Positions 48,190-57,559 of a DNA stretch of 64,000 nucleotides are shown here, piece after piece. Below the pieces are notes generated by a model. The model was not told where the DNA came from. It was given only the letters and a program-made list of their open reading frames with translations, and searched no databases. The position numbers and the translations under genes were made by a program. Positions within the stretch are counted from its first letter, which is position 1; every line of letters begins with the position of its first letter. The stretch is from Peribacillus simplex (lineage in GTDB: Bacteria; Bacillota; Bacilli; Bacillales; DSM-1321): the NCBI RefSeq assembly GCF_001542915.1, contig NZ_LNNH01000059.1:169205-233204 (forward strand), given 5' to 3'.

Positions 48190-48609
48190 ATGGCAGCCAA
48201 TGAATCCAGAATAATGGCAATACCGGAAACCCATCCAGAACATGAAGAATATTGGAGGGCAGCTGCAGAAGGTAAATTAATCATTAAACACTGTGAATCT
48301 TGTGGTGAATATCATCATTATCCACGTGTGCTATGCCCGTTTTGCAAAAGTGAAAAAACGACATGGAAAGAAGCGAAAGGAACGGGGACAATATACACAT
48401 ATAGTGTTATGCGAAAAGGGAGCCCATATGTGATCGCCTTCGTCACGCTAGATGAAGGTCCCAGGATGATGACGAATATTATCGACTGTGATTTGGACGA
48501 ACTTCACATTGATCAACGAGTGAAAGTGGCATTCATGCAAAGTGGCAATCAAAATAACCCTGGTCCGTGTGTACCGTGCTTCACTCCCTCTATGACTGAA
48601 AATAGCTAG
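48190..48609 (+). CDS. DUF35 OB-fold / zinc-ribbon partner of the thiolase-like protein
   Basis: The 139-residue protein has a zinc ribbon with CESCG and CPFCK, then an OB-fold (GTIYTYSVMRKGSPYVIAFV). DUF35 proteins bind acyl-CoA and form complexes with SCPx-type thiolases or aldolases. Only three bases separate it from the thiolase gene, so the two are expected to be made in fixed ratio as one complex. Confidence 0.9.
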   Translation: MAANESRIMAIPETHPEHEEYWRAAAEGKLIIKHCESCGEYHHYPRVLCPFCKSEKTTWKEAKGTGTIYTYSVMRKGSPYVIAFVTLDEGPRMMTNIIDCDLDELHIDQRVKVAFMQSGNQNNPGPCVPCFTPSMTENS

Positions 48610-48698
48610 TAGACTTTCATACTTAGGTTATTCAGCAATGATTTTCATATCAAGATTCATAACATATTCGAAAGGATTCAGGAGAGGAGTGAATTAAG

Positions 48699-50429
48699 AT
48701 GATCATCACTAAGGATGCTCGCATTCTTATGCGTGACGGCTTGCATATCGCCGCAGATATATACCGTCCCGAAGGAACTGGTAAAGTACCAGCATTGCTT
48801 GCGCTTAGTCCATACGGCAAGGAATTGCAAGCACAAGCTTTAACTTTACCTCCACAAGCTCGCCCAAGTCATCTTTGGAACGGAGCGATTGAAGCTGGTG
48901 ATATTCGTGAAGTGGTATCACGAGGGTATGCCCATATCATTGCCGACGTGCGTGGTACAGGTGCCTCGGAAGGTCAGATGTGCGGGAATTATAACTCTGG
49001 CGGTCATGGCGATGGCAAAGACATTTACGACCTCGTTGAATGGTTGGCAGAGCAAGACTGGTGCGACGGCAACATCGGTATAATCGGCATTTCGTACTTT
49101 GCATCAGTGCAAATATTAGGAGCAGCCGAACACCCTCCACACTTAAAGGCAATCTTTGCAAATGGGGGGCACTTCGACCTTTATGAACTTTGCTATCACG
49201 GAGGGATTATGTGGTTAATGCCGCGTGCCTCTCGTGAAGGGCGCGGTGGTGATAGCGGTAATGCATTCACCAATGTAGCGAGCAAGAGCTCAAAAATATT
49301 CACTAAGGAAGAGCTTAAACAAAAAACGCAAGATCGTTTACGTGATCCTGATATCGCACATTGGTCGGATTTCGTCCACCTGCTTCATTATCAAGATCGT
49401 CATGAACTATGGATGGATTATTTATTAAATCCACTTGATGGCGAGTTCTGGAAAGCGGATTCTGCTATAGAAGTCGCCCATAAAATAACGATTCCCACTT
49501 ACTTTCAAGCGAAATGGGGCCGGGGCTGGAACGTCGAAGGTACAATCGAATGCTTCGAACAAGTATCTGGCATAAAAAAGCTCGATATCCAGGCACTGCC
49601 CCCAATGCTGGAGCGTCCCTTCCACGAATGCCACGACGAAATGTTCCGGTGGTATGATTACTGGTTAAAAGGAATCGATACAGGTATTATGGAGGAGCCG
49701 GCAGTTCAGTTTTCAGTAGAAGGCTCTAATAAATGGCGCGGTGAAGACCACTGGCCATTGCCATTTGAAGAGAAGAAAGAGTTCTTCTTACGTCCACGGC
49801 ACAAAATTAGTGATAATCCTGAGCCATTGGCTTCTGAATATGCCCATCCGGATGGGTTCTATCAAGCGCCATTAACGGTAACGACAACATCTGAGAAAAT
49901 TAAATGGACAAGTGATAGATTCCTCGAACCTGTTGAAATGACAGGAACAGGTGCCTTATATGTACATGTTGAAATCGATACGGACGATACGAACCTTATC
50001 GCAAAGCTTTATGATGTAAACCCAAGCGGAACACGTACCTTGATGACTTCTGGCTATTTAAAAGCATCCCATCGGGAATTGGATGTGGAAAAATCGAAAT
50101 TTGGCGAGCCATGGCACCCGCATGACCGGGGAGTACCAGTAACGCCCGGTGAAATCATCGAGTACGCGATTCGTTTATATCCATTCTCCTTCTTAATTAA
50201 ACCTGGTCATCGAATTGAATTGGAGCTTGCATGTAACGAACCGCTGGATGGGGAGGATGCCAAGATGTTGCCCCCTGATAGCTATCATTTACCTAGTGGC
50301 CGTGCAACAATGCATAAAATCTATCGAGATAAAGATCATCAATCCCGTTTAGTGTTGCCAGTCATTCCAAAGGAGTTCAATGTTTTGAACAAACCTACTG
50401 ATGTTGTATATGGGAAAGCAAAAAAGTGA
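48699..50429 (+). CDS. CocE/NonD-family hydrolase (X-Pro dipeptidyl-peptidase S15-like)
   Basis: The 576-residue protein has an alpha/beta hydrolase domain with DVRGTGASEG and the nucleophile elbow GISYFAS (S132), a helical cap, and a C-terminal jelly-roll domain (from about residue 350) as in cocaine esterase and alpha-amino ester hydrolases. It likely hydrolyses an ester or amide substrate entering the pathway. No signal peptide is visible, so it is cytoplasmic. GGAGAGGAGTG precedes the ATG. Confidence 0.88.
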   Translation: MIITKDARILMRDGLHIAADIYRPEGTGKVPALLALSPYGKELQAQALTLPPQARPSHLWNGAIEAGDIREVVSRGYAHIIADVRGTGASEGQMCGNYNSGGHGDGKDIYDLVEWLAEQDWCDGNIGIIGISYFASVQILGAAEHPPHLKAIFANGGHFDLYELCYHGGIMWLMPRASREGRGGDSGNAFTNVASKSSKIFTKEELKQKTQDRLRDPDIAHWSDFVHLLHYQDRHELWMDYLLNPLDGEFWKADSAIEVAHKITIPTYFQAKWGRGWNVEGTIECFEQVSGIKKLDIQALPPMLERPFHECHDEMFRWYDYWLKGIDTGIMEEPAVQFSVEGSNKWRGEDHWPLPFEEKKEFFLRPRHKISDNPEPLASEYAHPDGFYQAPLTVTTTSEKIKWTSDRFLEPVEMTGTGALYVHVEIDTDDTNLIAKLYDVNPSGTRTLMTSGYLKASHRELDVEKSKFGEPWHPHDRGVPVTPGEIIEYAIRLYPFSFLIKPGHRIELELACNEPLDGEDAKMLPPDSYHLPSGRATMHKIYRDKDHQSRLVLPVIPKEFNVLNKPTDVVYGKAKK

Positions 50430-50499
50430 ATCCTTCGGCTGCGACCCGTTCTTAGCATAAAAGGGACGTGATTATAAATTCAATAGAGGAGTGATCAAC

Positions 50500-51450
50500 A
50501 TGGATTCGGTACGCATCATTCCGATCGAATGTAAATTTGGACCGACCTCTGCTTATGTCTATTTTCTCGACGCACCCGAGCCAGCACTTATCGATACCGG
50601 CATTGCCTCTTCGGCTTCCTGTGAAATCGAAACAGTCCTTGCTGAGCATGGCTTTAGAATCGACGATATCCGCTGGATTCTCCTAACCCACGGCCATGTT
50701 GACCATTTAGGAGGTGCCAGCAAGGTATGGGAGAAAACCGGTGGCCGTGCAAAAGTTGTTATTCCAAAAAAGGAAGCCTATTTACTGCGAGATCGGACAA
50801 AACATATCACTGATTATAATCGTCTTCAAGGAAAATACCTGGACCCTGAAATCCAGGAGAAGCATGCGGCGATTCTAATGAATGATATCGGCGGGAATTT
50901 GGAACCAACGGTAGAGGTAGTAGATGCCGATATGATTTCACTTGGCGGAGACGTATCGATCACGGTAGTGGAAACACCAGGACACTCAATCGGATCTGTG
51001 ACTTACGTGCTTGATGGCTTGGGATGGGCATTTGCAGCTGATGCTGTGCAAATATACGGAGGGGCACAGAGTGGGATTCCTACGATTGAACACCCCGCTT
51101 TATATCGACAAAGCATACGGCATCTTCTTGAGGAGGTCCGCCCGAAGCGCCTTTACTTAGGTCATCACTTCCTTGACGGTAAGGGAAAGGTGCTCAGTCA
51201 GCAATTTGTCGGAGACGAGGTTACCGCGGTTCTTAAAGAGAGTCTTGAGATGGACGCGAAGTTAGCTCATGCTGTCCGTCGGCATGTGAACGGAAATGCC
51301 CCAACCAATGACAATATTGGGATGTATGGGCCCTTTCGATCAATTGCAGCTGAATTGAATTATACAGGCAATCCAAGTCACCTGCCTTGTGCTTTCTTTG
51401 TTACACTGAATGGATATGAAGAAGAATTGATTGGTACCCATAATACATGA
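50500..51450 (+). CDS. Metallo-beta-lactamase-fold hydrolase
   Basis: The 316-residue product has the HxHxDH motif LLTHGHVDHLGG (H64, H66, D68, H69), later His in ETPGHSIGS and LGHHFLDG, and Asp in FAADAVQ. Such proteins include thioesterases, lactonases and glyoxalases. In this operon an acyl-CoA thioesterase or lactonase role is plausible. I place the start at the ATG at 50500, eight bases after AGAGGAG; a GTG at 50491 overlaps the binding site. Confidence 0.85.
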   Translation: MDSVRIIPIECKFGPTSAYVYFLDAPEPALIDTGIASSASCEIETVLAEHGFRIDDIRWILLTHGHVDHLGGASKVWEKTGGRAKVVIPKKEAYLLRDRTKHITDYNRLQGKYLDPEIQEKHAAILMNDIGGNLEPTVEVVDADMISLGGDVSITVVETPGHSIGSVTYVLDGLGWAFAADAVQIYGGAQSGIPTIEHPALYRQSIRHLLEEVRPKRLYLGHHFLDGKGKVLSQQFVGDEVTAVLKESLEMDAKLAHAVRRHVNGNAPTNDNIGMYGPFRSIAAELNYTGNPSHLPCAFFVTLNGYEEELIGTHNT

Positions 51451-51466
51451 AAGGAGGAAAACCGGG

Positions 51467-52162
51467 ATGATCCAAAAGAAATATGAAAGCGCAGCAAAAG
51501 CTATTGCTGATTTGCAAGATGGTGCAACCCTGCTTGTGGGCGGATTTGGCGGAAGCGGGCTGCCATCACACCTTGTTGGAGCCCTTACAAAGCAAGGGGC
51601 AAAGGATTTGACTGTCGTATCCAATAATATTGGCGCAGTTCGTGATGGCGTTGCGGCCCTTATCAGCAATGACCAAGTCCGCAAGATCATTTGCTCTTTC
51701 CCTGTCGGCCCCCACGCCAACGAATTGATTCAGCGAATCAAGGATGGGAGCATCGAACTGGAAATAGTTCCTCAAGGAACATTGGCGGAGCGTATCCGTG
51801 CTGGCGGAGCAGGCGTCCCGGCTTTTTATACCCCGACGGCAGCGCACACCGAACTAGGGGAAGGCAAGGAAACGCGTATTTTCAATGAGGGGCTACATCT
51901 CTTGGAACATGCAATAAAAGGTGACTACGCTTTTATAAAGGCACACCGGGCAGATCGCTGGGGCAATCTTGTTTACCATAAAACACAGCGCAACTTCAAT
52001 CCGGTAATGGCGACGGCTGCAAAAACTACAATCGCTGAGGTAGATGAAATCGTGGAAGTTGGGGAAATCGATCCAGAGACAATCGTAACTCCAAGCGTAT
52101 ACGTGCATCGATTAGTTAAACTGGAAGCAAAAAGCGATGGGAGGGTTTTATTGCATGAGTGA
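51467..52162 (+). CDS. 3-oxoacid CoA-transferase subunit A (PcaI-like)
   Basis: This is a family I CoA-transferase alpha subunit, 231 residues from the ATG at 51467 (AAAGGAGG upstream). Features are LLVGGFGGSGLPSHLVGAL, KIICSFPVGPHANE, VPQGTLAERIRAGGAGVPAF and KAHRADRWGNLVY. The sequence pattern resembles 3-oxoadipate CoA-transferase, which charges a dicarboxylic oxoacid with CoA from succinyl-CoA. It overlaps subunit B by eight bases. Confidence 0.92.
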   Translation: MIQKKYESAAKAIADLQDGATLLVGGFGGSGLPSHLVGALTKQGAKDLTVVSNNIGAVRDGVAALISNDQVRKIICSFPVGPHANELIQRIKDGSIELEIVPQGTLAERIRAGGAGVPAFYTPTAAHTELGEGKETRIFNEGLHLLEHAIKGDYAFIKAHRADRWGNLVYHKTQRNFNPVMATAAKTTIAEVDEIVEVGEIDPETIVTPSVYVHRLVKLEAKSDGRVLLHE

Positions 52163-52847
52163 AGACAAGCGGGAGATAGGTTGGACCAAGCTGGAACTGG
52201 CATCCCGAGTAGCATTGGACTTGGAAGATGGATGGTTCGTAAACCTTGGCATCGGGCTGCCGACCCTTGTGGCTGATGTGATCCCGGAAGGTCGTGAAAT
52301 CATCCTCCATAGCGAGAATGGACTTCTGGGGCTGGGTCCAAAGCCAGAACCAGGTGAAGAGGACATGGATTTAGTGAATGCCGGCAAGGAACCAATTACA
52401 TTAAAACCTGGCGGCAGCTTTTTCTCACAATCAGAATCTTTTGCCATGATACGCGGAGGACACCTTGATGCAGCCGTGCTTGGGGCATTCCAAGTGTCGA
52501 TGCATGGTGATCTTGCCAGTTGGAAATTACCTGACGCACCCTTGGGGCGTGTTGGTGGTGCGATGGATTTGACTGTTGGCAGTAAGCGTGTCTTCCTTTG
52601 TATGCAGCATATGAGTAAGGGCGTGCCGAAAATCGTTGAGGAATGTTCGTATCCACTGACGGCTCCGCGCTGTGTAAACCGCATTTATACAAACCTGGCG
52701 GTGATCGACGTGACGGAGGATGGTCTTTTCGTTCATGAACTCGCCCCAGGCGTTACGTTCGAACATGTCCAGGACTGTACGGCCGCTCCCCTCAAGATCC
52801 GTGCATCAAGTCATGTAAAAGCAGAGTTTTTGGAGGTAAAGAAATGA
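52155..52847 (+). CDS. 3-oxoacid CoA-transferase subunit B (PcaJ-like)
   Basis: The 230-residue beta subunit carries the catalytic Glu in HSENGLLGLG and the family segments VNLGIGLPTLVAD, LGAFQVSMHGDLASW and GKRV-like VGSKRVFLCMQHM. It starts inside the end of subunit A, with GGGAGGG upstream. The pair should make a CoA ester for the thiolase-like/DUF35 complex encoded upstream. Confidence 0.92.
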   Translation: MSEDKREIGWTKLELASRVALDLEDGWFVNLGIGLPTLVADVIPEGREIILHSENGLLGLGPKPEPGEEDMDLVNAGKEPITLKPGGSFFSQSESFAMIRGGHLDAAVLGAFQVSMHGDLASWKLPDAPLGRVGGAMDLTVGSKRVFLCMQHMSKGVPKIVEECSYPLTAPRCVNRIYTNLAVIDVTEDGLFVHELAPGVTFEHVQDCTAAPLKIRASSHVKAEFLEVKK

Positions 52848-53590
52848 TAAAAAAATATACGATTGATCGTAGTTCATCTGTGCCCATTTATAAACAAATC
52901 AAGGAAATCCTCATTAAAGAGCTTCAGGCTGCAGAAGGGGTGACAGGGCGTCCGTTCAGCACCGAGCAAGAGCTTGTCCAACGTTTTCATGTGAGCCGGG
53001 CTCCTGTACGCCAAGCACTGAAGGAATTGGCCAATGAGGGTTACGTGTACCGGGAGCGGGCGAAAGGCACCTTCCCTGTTCAGGCACTTCCTGTTCGTCC
53101 TCAAGGACTGGAGTTAGGGGGATTGGTTGGTTTCCTTCGCGATCAAGGATTGGAATGCACTTCAAAAATATTAAGTGTGGATCGTGTGTTGCCTACTGAG
53201 AAACTGTGCGCAATCCTTGGACTCGAGCCGAGTGATACTGTTTTGAGAACATCTCGATTAATCTTGCTTAAAGGGAAGCCGCTAGTATGGACTCAAACCT
53301 ACCTTGCCGTCTCGGAGGACTTCCTGCCAAATGCACAGGAACTTGAGGAAGCTGAAAGTGTTTTCGTGCTTCTTGAGAGAGAACAGGGGATTTTCATTTC
53401 CCGTGGTGACCACCTGATCTGCGCGTCAGGTGCGAATGCTATGGAGGCGGAGATTCTCGGCATCAACAGCGGCGACCCAGCTCTCATTATAGAGACGAAG
53501 CTGTATTCCAGAAATGATCGCCTCATCGGGTGGAGAAGGGCAGTTCATATAGCGGACGATTATAAGTTTTCTTTCACCGTAAACCGTTAA
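52844..53590 (+). CDS. GntR-family regulator with UTRA domain
   Basis: The 248-residue protein has an N-terminal winged HTH (about residues 10-80; FSTEQELVQRFHVSRAPVRQ) and a C-terminal UTRA ligand domain (about 95-240; LILLKGKPLVWTQTYLA). It is the last gene of the operon, joined to the CoA-transferase by an ATGA overlap, so it is made with the enzymes and probably gives feedback control through a pathway metabolite. Confidence 0.9.
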   Translation: MIKKYTIDRSSSVPIYKQIKEILIKELQAAEGVTGRPFSTEQELVQRFHVSRAPVRQALKELANEGYVYRERAKGTFPVQALPVRPQGLELGGLVGFLRDQGLECTSKILSVDRVLPTEKLCAILGLEPSDTVLRTSRLILLKGKPLVWTQTYLAVSEDFLPNAQELEEAESVFVLLEREQGIFISRGDHLICASGANAMEAEILGINSGDPALIIETKLYSRNDRLIGWRRAVHIADDYKFSFTVNR

Positions 53591-53800
53591 GCGACACAAT
53601 ATTTTGCTGGAAATTCAGGAAGGTATCCATATTCATACGGCCCGTGATGTTGGAAAACATCTTTAAAGGCAATTTGCCATCAAAGTTGCGGACAAGCTCC
53701 ATGATTCAATGGGGAGTTTTGGAGTTTGTCACTGTTTCATAATAGGATAAACGTGATGTCAAATCATTAGCCTGTACTTTATACGACAGGGGGATCTGGG

Positions 53801-55153
53801 GTGTCTCGAATGAACATTACCGACATTGTGAATGAAGCGGAATTTAACCGCTTTCATTTTAGGATATTGATAGGCTGCTGCTTGATCATTACTTTTGATA
53901 TGTTCGATCTAGTTATATATAGCTCCGTCTTGCCTGTCCTGATGGAGGAATGGAAGCTATCGCCTGTACAAGCAGGAGCCATTGGCAGTTACGGATTCCT
54001 TGGGATGATGCTGGGAGCTATCATCTTCGGCATTTTGGCTGATAATTTTGGAAGGAAAAATATCCTTATCTTATGTGTGTTCCTATTTAGCATCTTTACG
54101 GTTTTCTGTGCATTTGCAAACGGCCCAACTGTGTTTTCTGTTTTCAGGTTTGTTGCCGGAGTGGGCATAGGCGGTGTCTTGCCGAATGTGATCGCCTTAT
54201 TGACGGAGTATGCACCGAAAAACAAGCATAACATGTTGGTCTCGATCGTGATGTGCTGCTTTTCCGTAGGCGGTATTTTTGCCGCCCTGATTGGAATATA
54301 CGTTATGCCTCTAATAGGATGGAAGAGTGTATTTTTGGTAGCGGCAATTCCCCTTATACTTATTCCGTTCATGGTCAAGCATTTTCATGATTCACCAGCA
54401 ATACTCCTGATGAAAGGGAGAGTGGACGAGCTTCGTTCAGTTCTTTCAAAGGTGAATAACAAGTCCTTACTTACCTCGGACTTCGAATTTGAAGCCATAA
54501 GCAATCGAAAAGGTTCCGGCTCCCCGGTCATTGGGTTATTCAAAGATGGTCGGGCATTAGGGACGGTGATGATCTGGATTGCCTTCTTCATGTGTTTGTT
54601 AATGATTAATGGATTAACTATTTGGCTACCTAATTTGATGTTCAGTGCCGGTTATGCTCTAGCTTCCTCTTTAAGCTTTGTGATTGTATTGAATATCGGG
54701 GCCATCATCGGAACGCTAATCCTTGGTAGTCTTGCAGATAAATATGGTGTTAGAAAAATAATCGTTCCGATGTTTATAATTGCTTCCATTTGCTTGATGC
54801 TTCTCGGTTTTAAAAATAACATGTTTATATTATATGTGCTGGTGGCGATTACTGGCGCCTGTACAATGGGGGCTCAAAACATATCTTACTCCTTTGTTTC
54901 TCATTATTATCCTCCATTAATGCGATCAACAGCTGTGGGCCTTGCTTCTGGAATTGGCAGGATCGGAGGAATCATTGGCCCAACATTTGGCGGTATACTT
55001 TTATCTCTTGATTTATCGGTTCAAATGAATTTCATTTCGTTTGCGATTCCAGGCATTGTTGCGGCTATTGCATTTTCATTTGTTCCTTTAAAATTTGCAT
55101 CTTACAATAAAAAGAAGAATAAAAGAAATGGCTTGGGAGGGGAATATTTATGA
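53801..55153 (+). CDS. MFS transporter, aromatic acid:H+ symporter (AAHS) type
   Basis: The 450-residue, 12-span carrier has the AAHS pattern: the N-terminal FDMFDLVIYSSVLP segment with the charged Asp, GILADNFGRKN between helices 2 and 3, RFVAGVGIGGVLPN, and GSLADKYGVRK in the second half. It is expected to import a benzoate-type acid. The GTG start at 53801 follows AGGGGGA; an ATG at 53810 is an alternative. It overlaps the next monooxygenase gene by four bases, tying uptake to hydroxylation. Confidence 0.9.
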   Translation: MSRMNITDIVNEAEFNRFHFRILIGCCLIITFDMFDLVIYSSVLPVLMEEWKLSPVQAGAIGSYGFLGMMLGAIIFGILADNFGRKNILILCVFLFSIFTVFCAFANGPTVFSVFRFVAGVGIGGVLPNVIALLTEYAPKNKHNMLVSIVMCCFSVGGIFAALIGIYVMPLIGWKSVFLVAAIPLILIPFMVKHFHDSPAILLMKGRVDELRSVLSKVNNKSLLTSDFEFEAISNRKGSGSPVIGLFKDGRALGTVMIWIAFFMCLLMINGLTIWLPNLMFSAGYALASSLSFVIVLNIGAIIGTLILGSLADKYGVRKIIVPMFIIASICLMLLGFKNNMFILYVLVAITGACTMGAQNISYSFVSHYYPPLMRSTAVGLASGIGRIGGIIGPTFGGILLSLDLSVQMNFISFAIPGIVAAIAFSFVPLKFASYNKKKNKRNGLGGEYL

Positions 55154-56247
55154 AATCTAAATCGGAATTAAGGATTGCCATTATCGGAGGCGGCATTGGT
55201 GGTTCATCAGCTGCGGTAGCATTAAAAGCAAAGGGAATCCGGGCCGATGTATATGAGCAGGCACCAGCTTTGGGAGAGGTTGGTGCGGGGATCGGTATTC
55301 GTCCGCCGAGCGTGAATTGCTTCAAAAAATGGGGTTTATATGAGGATATAGAGCGATTAACCTCACGAAGTGACTTCATGGAAATCATAGCCGGAGATGA
55401 CCAAGTATTCATTAAAGAAGCATGGCCGGTTTTAACGGATGATAAATCAGAGGCATATGCCCGGTTGATTCATCGTGCAGATTTATTGGATACCTTAATA
55501 GCTCATATTCCAGCAGATCAACTTCATTTAAACCACCGGTTAACGGAAGTGATTGATAACGGCGACCATGCGGAAGTAAAATTTGCCAATGGCAAAATAA
55601 TTGAAGCGGATATCGTCGTCGCGGCTGATGGGATCCGTTCCCCCATTCGTGCACAAGTATTGGGTCAACATGATCCAATATTTTCTGGATATCTAGCACA
55701 CCGTGCCTTGATTTCTAATGATGCAGTACTTGGCATGTCTTCGGAAGAAAACATCTTGCGTATTTATGTTGATGGTAAGAATTCAGTTTATTTATTGCCA
55801 CTAGAGTGCCGAAAGCAAGTATCTGTTGATATTACAGTTCCGGGTAAGTTCGCATGGCGTCCGGAAATGACGAAGGAACTAATCATGGAGAGTGTTAAAG
55901 GCTTTGGCCCTACCATTCAAAAAATCATTGAAAATATTAATTTGGAAGATATCGTAACTCGTCCGTTATGTGACATTGAACCAATGGATAAGTGGAGCAC
56001 CAAATGTGTAACATTGATAGGTGATGCTGCTCACGCAATGCTTCACAATCAGGGGCAAGGGGCGAACATGGCCATCCAAGACGCAGATGCATTAGCAGAA
56101 GCGATTGCTAAAGCTGAAACAGCTGAAGAAGCATTACAAAATTACGAAAAGCAACGTAAACCAATTACGAAGCTATACCAGAATTTATCCAGACTGTTTC
56201 CAACTGATGAAGCGGAGACAGCATTCCCGGAAAAAGCGCATTTCTAA
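55150..56247 (+). CDS. FAD-dependent aromatic monooxygenase (second copy type)
   Basis: The 365-residue class A flavoprotein has IIGGGIGGSSAAVALKAKG near the N-terminus, VAADGIRSPIR and LIGDAAHAMLHNQGQGANMA. It is translationally coupled to the AAHS transporter, so the transported acid is probably its substrate. It differs clearly from the 3-hydroxybenzoate hydroxylase-like protein at 43114. Salicylate, hydroxybenzoate or hydroxynicotinate hydroxylation are all possible. Confidence 0.87.
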   Translation: MKSKSELRIAIIGGGIGGSSAAVALKAKGIRADVYEQAPALGEVGAGIGIRPPSVNCFKKWGLYEDIERLTSRSDFMEIIAGDDQVFIKEAWPVLTDDKSEAYARLIHRADLLDTLIAHIPADQLHLNHRLTEVIDNGDHAEVKFANGKIIEADIVVAADGIRSPIRAQVLGQHDPIFSGYLAHRALISNDAVLGMSSEENILRIYVDGKNSVYLLPLECRKQVSVDITVPGKFAWRPEMTKELIMESVKGFGPTIQKIIENINLEDIVTRPLCDIEPMDKWSTKCVTLIGDAAHAMLHNQGQGANMAIQDADALAEAIAKAETAEEALQNYEKQRKPITKLYQNLSRLFPTDEAETAFPEKAHF

Positions 56248-56367
56248 AAGTCAAGGGTATTGTTCATCCGAATTCGAAGCGAATGTCCTTGATGAACAGC
56301 CAGAATAAATACTGATGATAAAATAAATTAACTGAATATTCAAACATTAATTAAGGGGGTCTCAGAT

Positions 56368-57294
56368 TTGCCTGTACATCCCGAAATAAAAAAAATATTG
56401 GATATGATTCCGGAATCCGATGCCAACTACAAGATCAATCCGGAAGAACATAGAAAAGCGTTCAATACACCCATTTTACCTGTTGAAAAACGTGAGCAAG
56501 TCTATTCTGTTGAAGAGGTGTCGATTCCTACTTCGGTAACCACTATTCCGATAAGAATTTACACGCCGTATAAAAGCGAATCGTATTCATTGTTAATCTA
56601 CTTTCATGGAGGCGCATTTTTCTCAGGGAATTTAGAAAGCCATGATGAAATCGTTCGATCGATATGTATGGAGTCCGGCTATAAAGTCATATCCGTGGAT
56701 TACCGACTGGCCCCGGAATATCCATTTCCTGCTGCTTTAGAGGATTGTTATCATGTCACAAAATGGGCAATGGAACATATGGATGAACTGAAGTGGGACT
56801 GTCAGAACCTTGCTCTTGCAGGGGATAGTTCTGGCGGAAATTTGGTTGCTGCCGTTTCTCTGATGGCCCGTGACAATAAGGATTTCACCGTTACGAAGCA
56901 AGTGTTGTATTATCCATCTTTAGATCTTGACTTCAGTGAATTCCGGTATCCATCCCTAGTTGAAAATGGTAAGGGATATTTCGTGGAAAGTGAGCGATTA
57001 GCAGAACTTAATTCCTTTTATCTGATGGGGAATGCAGATGTTAATCATCCGTATGTATCACCCATACGAGCAAAAAATTTAGATGATCTTCCGAAAGCAT
57101 TGGTCATCACTGCAGAATATGATCCATTCCGCGATGAAGGGGAATTATTTGCCGAGAAATTAAAAAAATGTGGTGTACATGTAGAAACGAAAAGGTATGA
57201 AGGTGCCACTCATGGTTTCTTAGGCAAATTCACGCACTTAGATGAATATAAAGATGTGTATAAACGGACAGCTCAATTTTTAAATTCCAAGTAA
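56368..57294 (+). CDS. Alpha/beta hydrolase of the hormone-sensitive-lipase (HSL) family
   Basis: The 308-residue esterase has the HSL oxyanion motif HGGAFFSG, the nucleophile elbow GDSSGGN, Asp in EYDPFRDEG and His in ATHGF. It starts at a TTG after AAGGGGGT. In this setting it may release an aromatic acid from an ester for the transporter/monooxygenase pair upstream, but the substrate is not determined by sequence. Confidence 0.9.
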   Translation: MPVHPEIKKILDMIPESDANYKINPEEHRKAFNTPILPVEKREQVYSVEEVSIPTSVTTIPIRIYTPYKSESYSLLIYFHGGAFFSGNLESHDEIVRSICMESGYKVISVDYRLAPEYPFPAALEDCYHVTKWAMEHMDELKWDCQNLALAGDSSGGNLVAAVSLMARDNKDFTVTKQVLYYPSLDLDFSEFRYPSLVENGKGYFVESERLAELNSFYLMGNADVNHPYVSPIRAKNLDDLPKALVITAEYDPFRDEGELFAEKLKKCGVHVETKRYEGATHGFLGKFTHLDEYKDVYKRTAQFLNSK

Positions 57295-57343
57295 GAATTT
57301 TGAAAATATCGCAACTTGAAATGGCAGGTACCTAAGATCGTTT

Positions 57344-57413
57344 AAAAGGCTTTTACAAAAGAAGTGCTTTCGCAACATAAACTTGCACTGTTGTGAAAGC
57401 CTTTCCTTTTTTA
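57344..57413 (+). terminator. Large terminator after the HSL esterase
   Basis: AAAGGCTTTTACAA and TTGTGAAAGCCTTT form a 14-bp stem (one G-U) around a 32-base loop that has its own AGTGC/GCACT pairing. A T-rich tail follows. Confidence 0.8.
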
Positions 57414-57559
57414 TTGACTCTACAGAAATATTCTCTGGAGCTTTATAGGGGAAAATACAAAAGACGGTTGTGCACCTTAACAGCCTTATAATTCGGCTCA
57501 ATTCGCTAATAACCTATAGCTTTAATATTAGATGTTTGTCAGGAAGGGTGTGTTTATTA

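Noticed and set aside
53591-53800. Possible gene remnant downstream of the GntR gene
   Set aside because: Short open stretches in several frames but none with a start, motif or clear homologue pattern.
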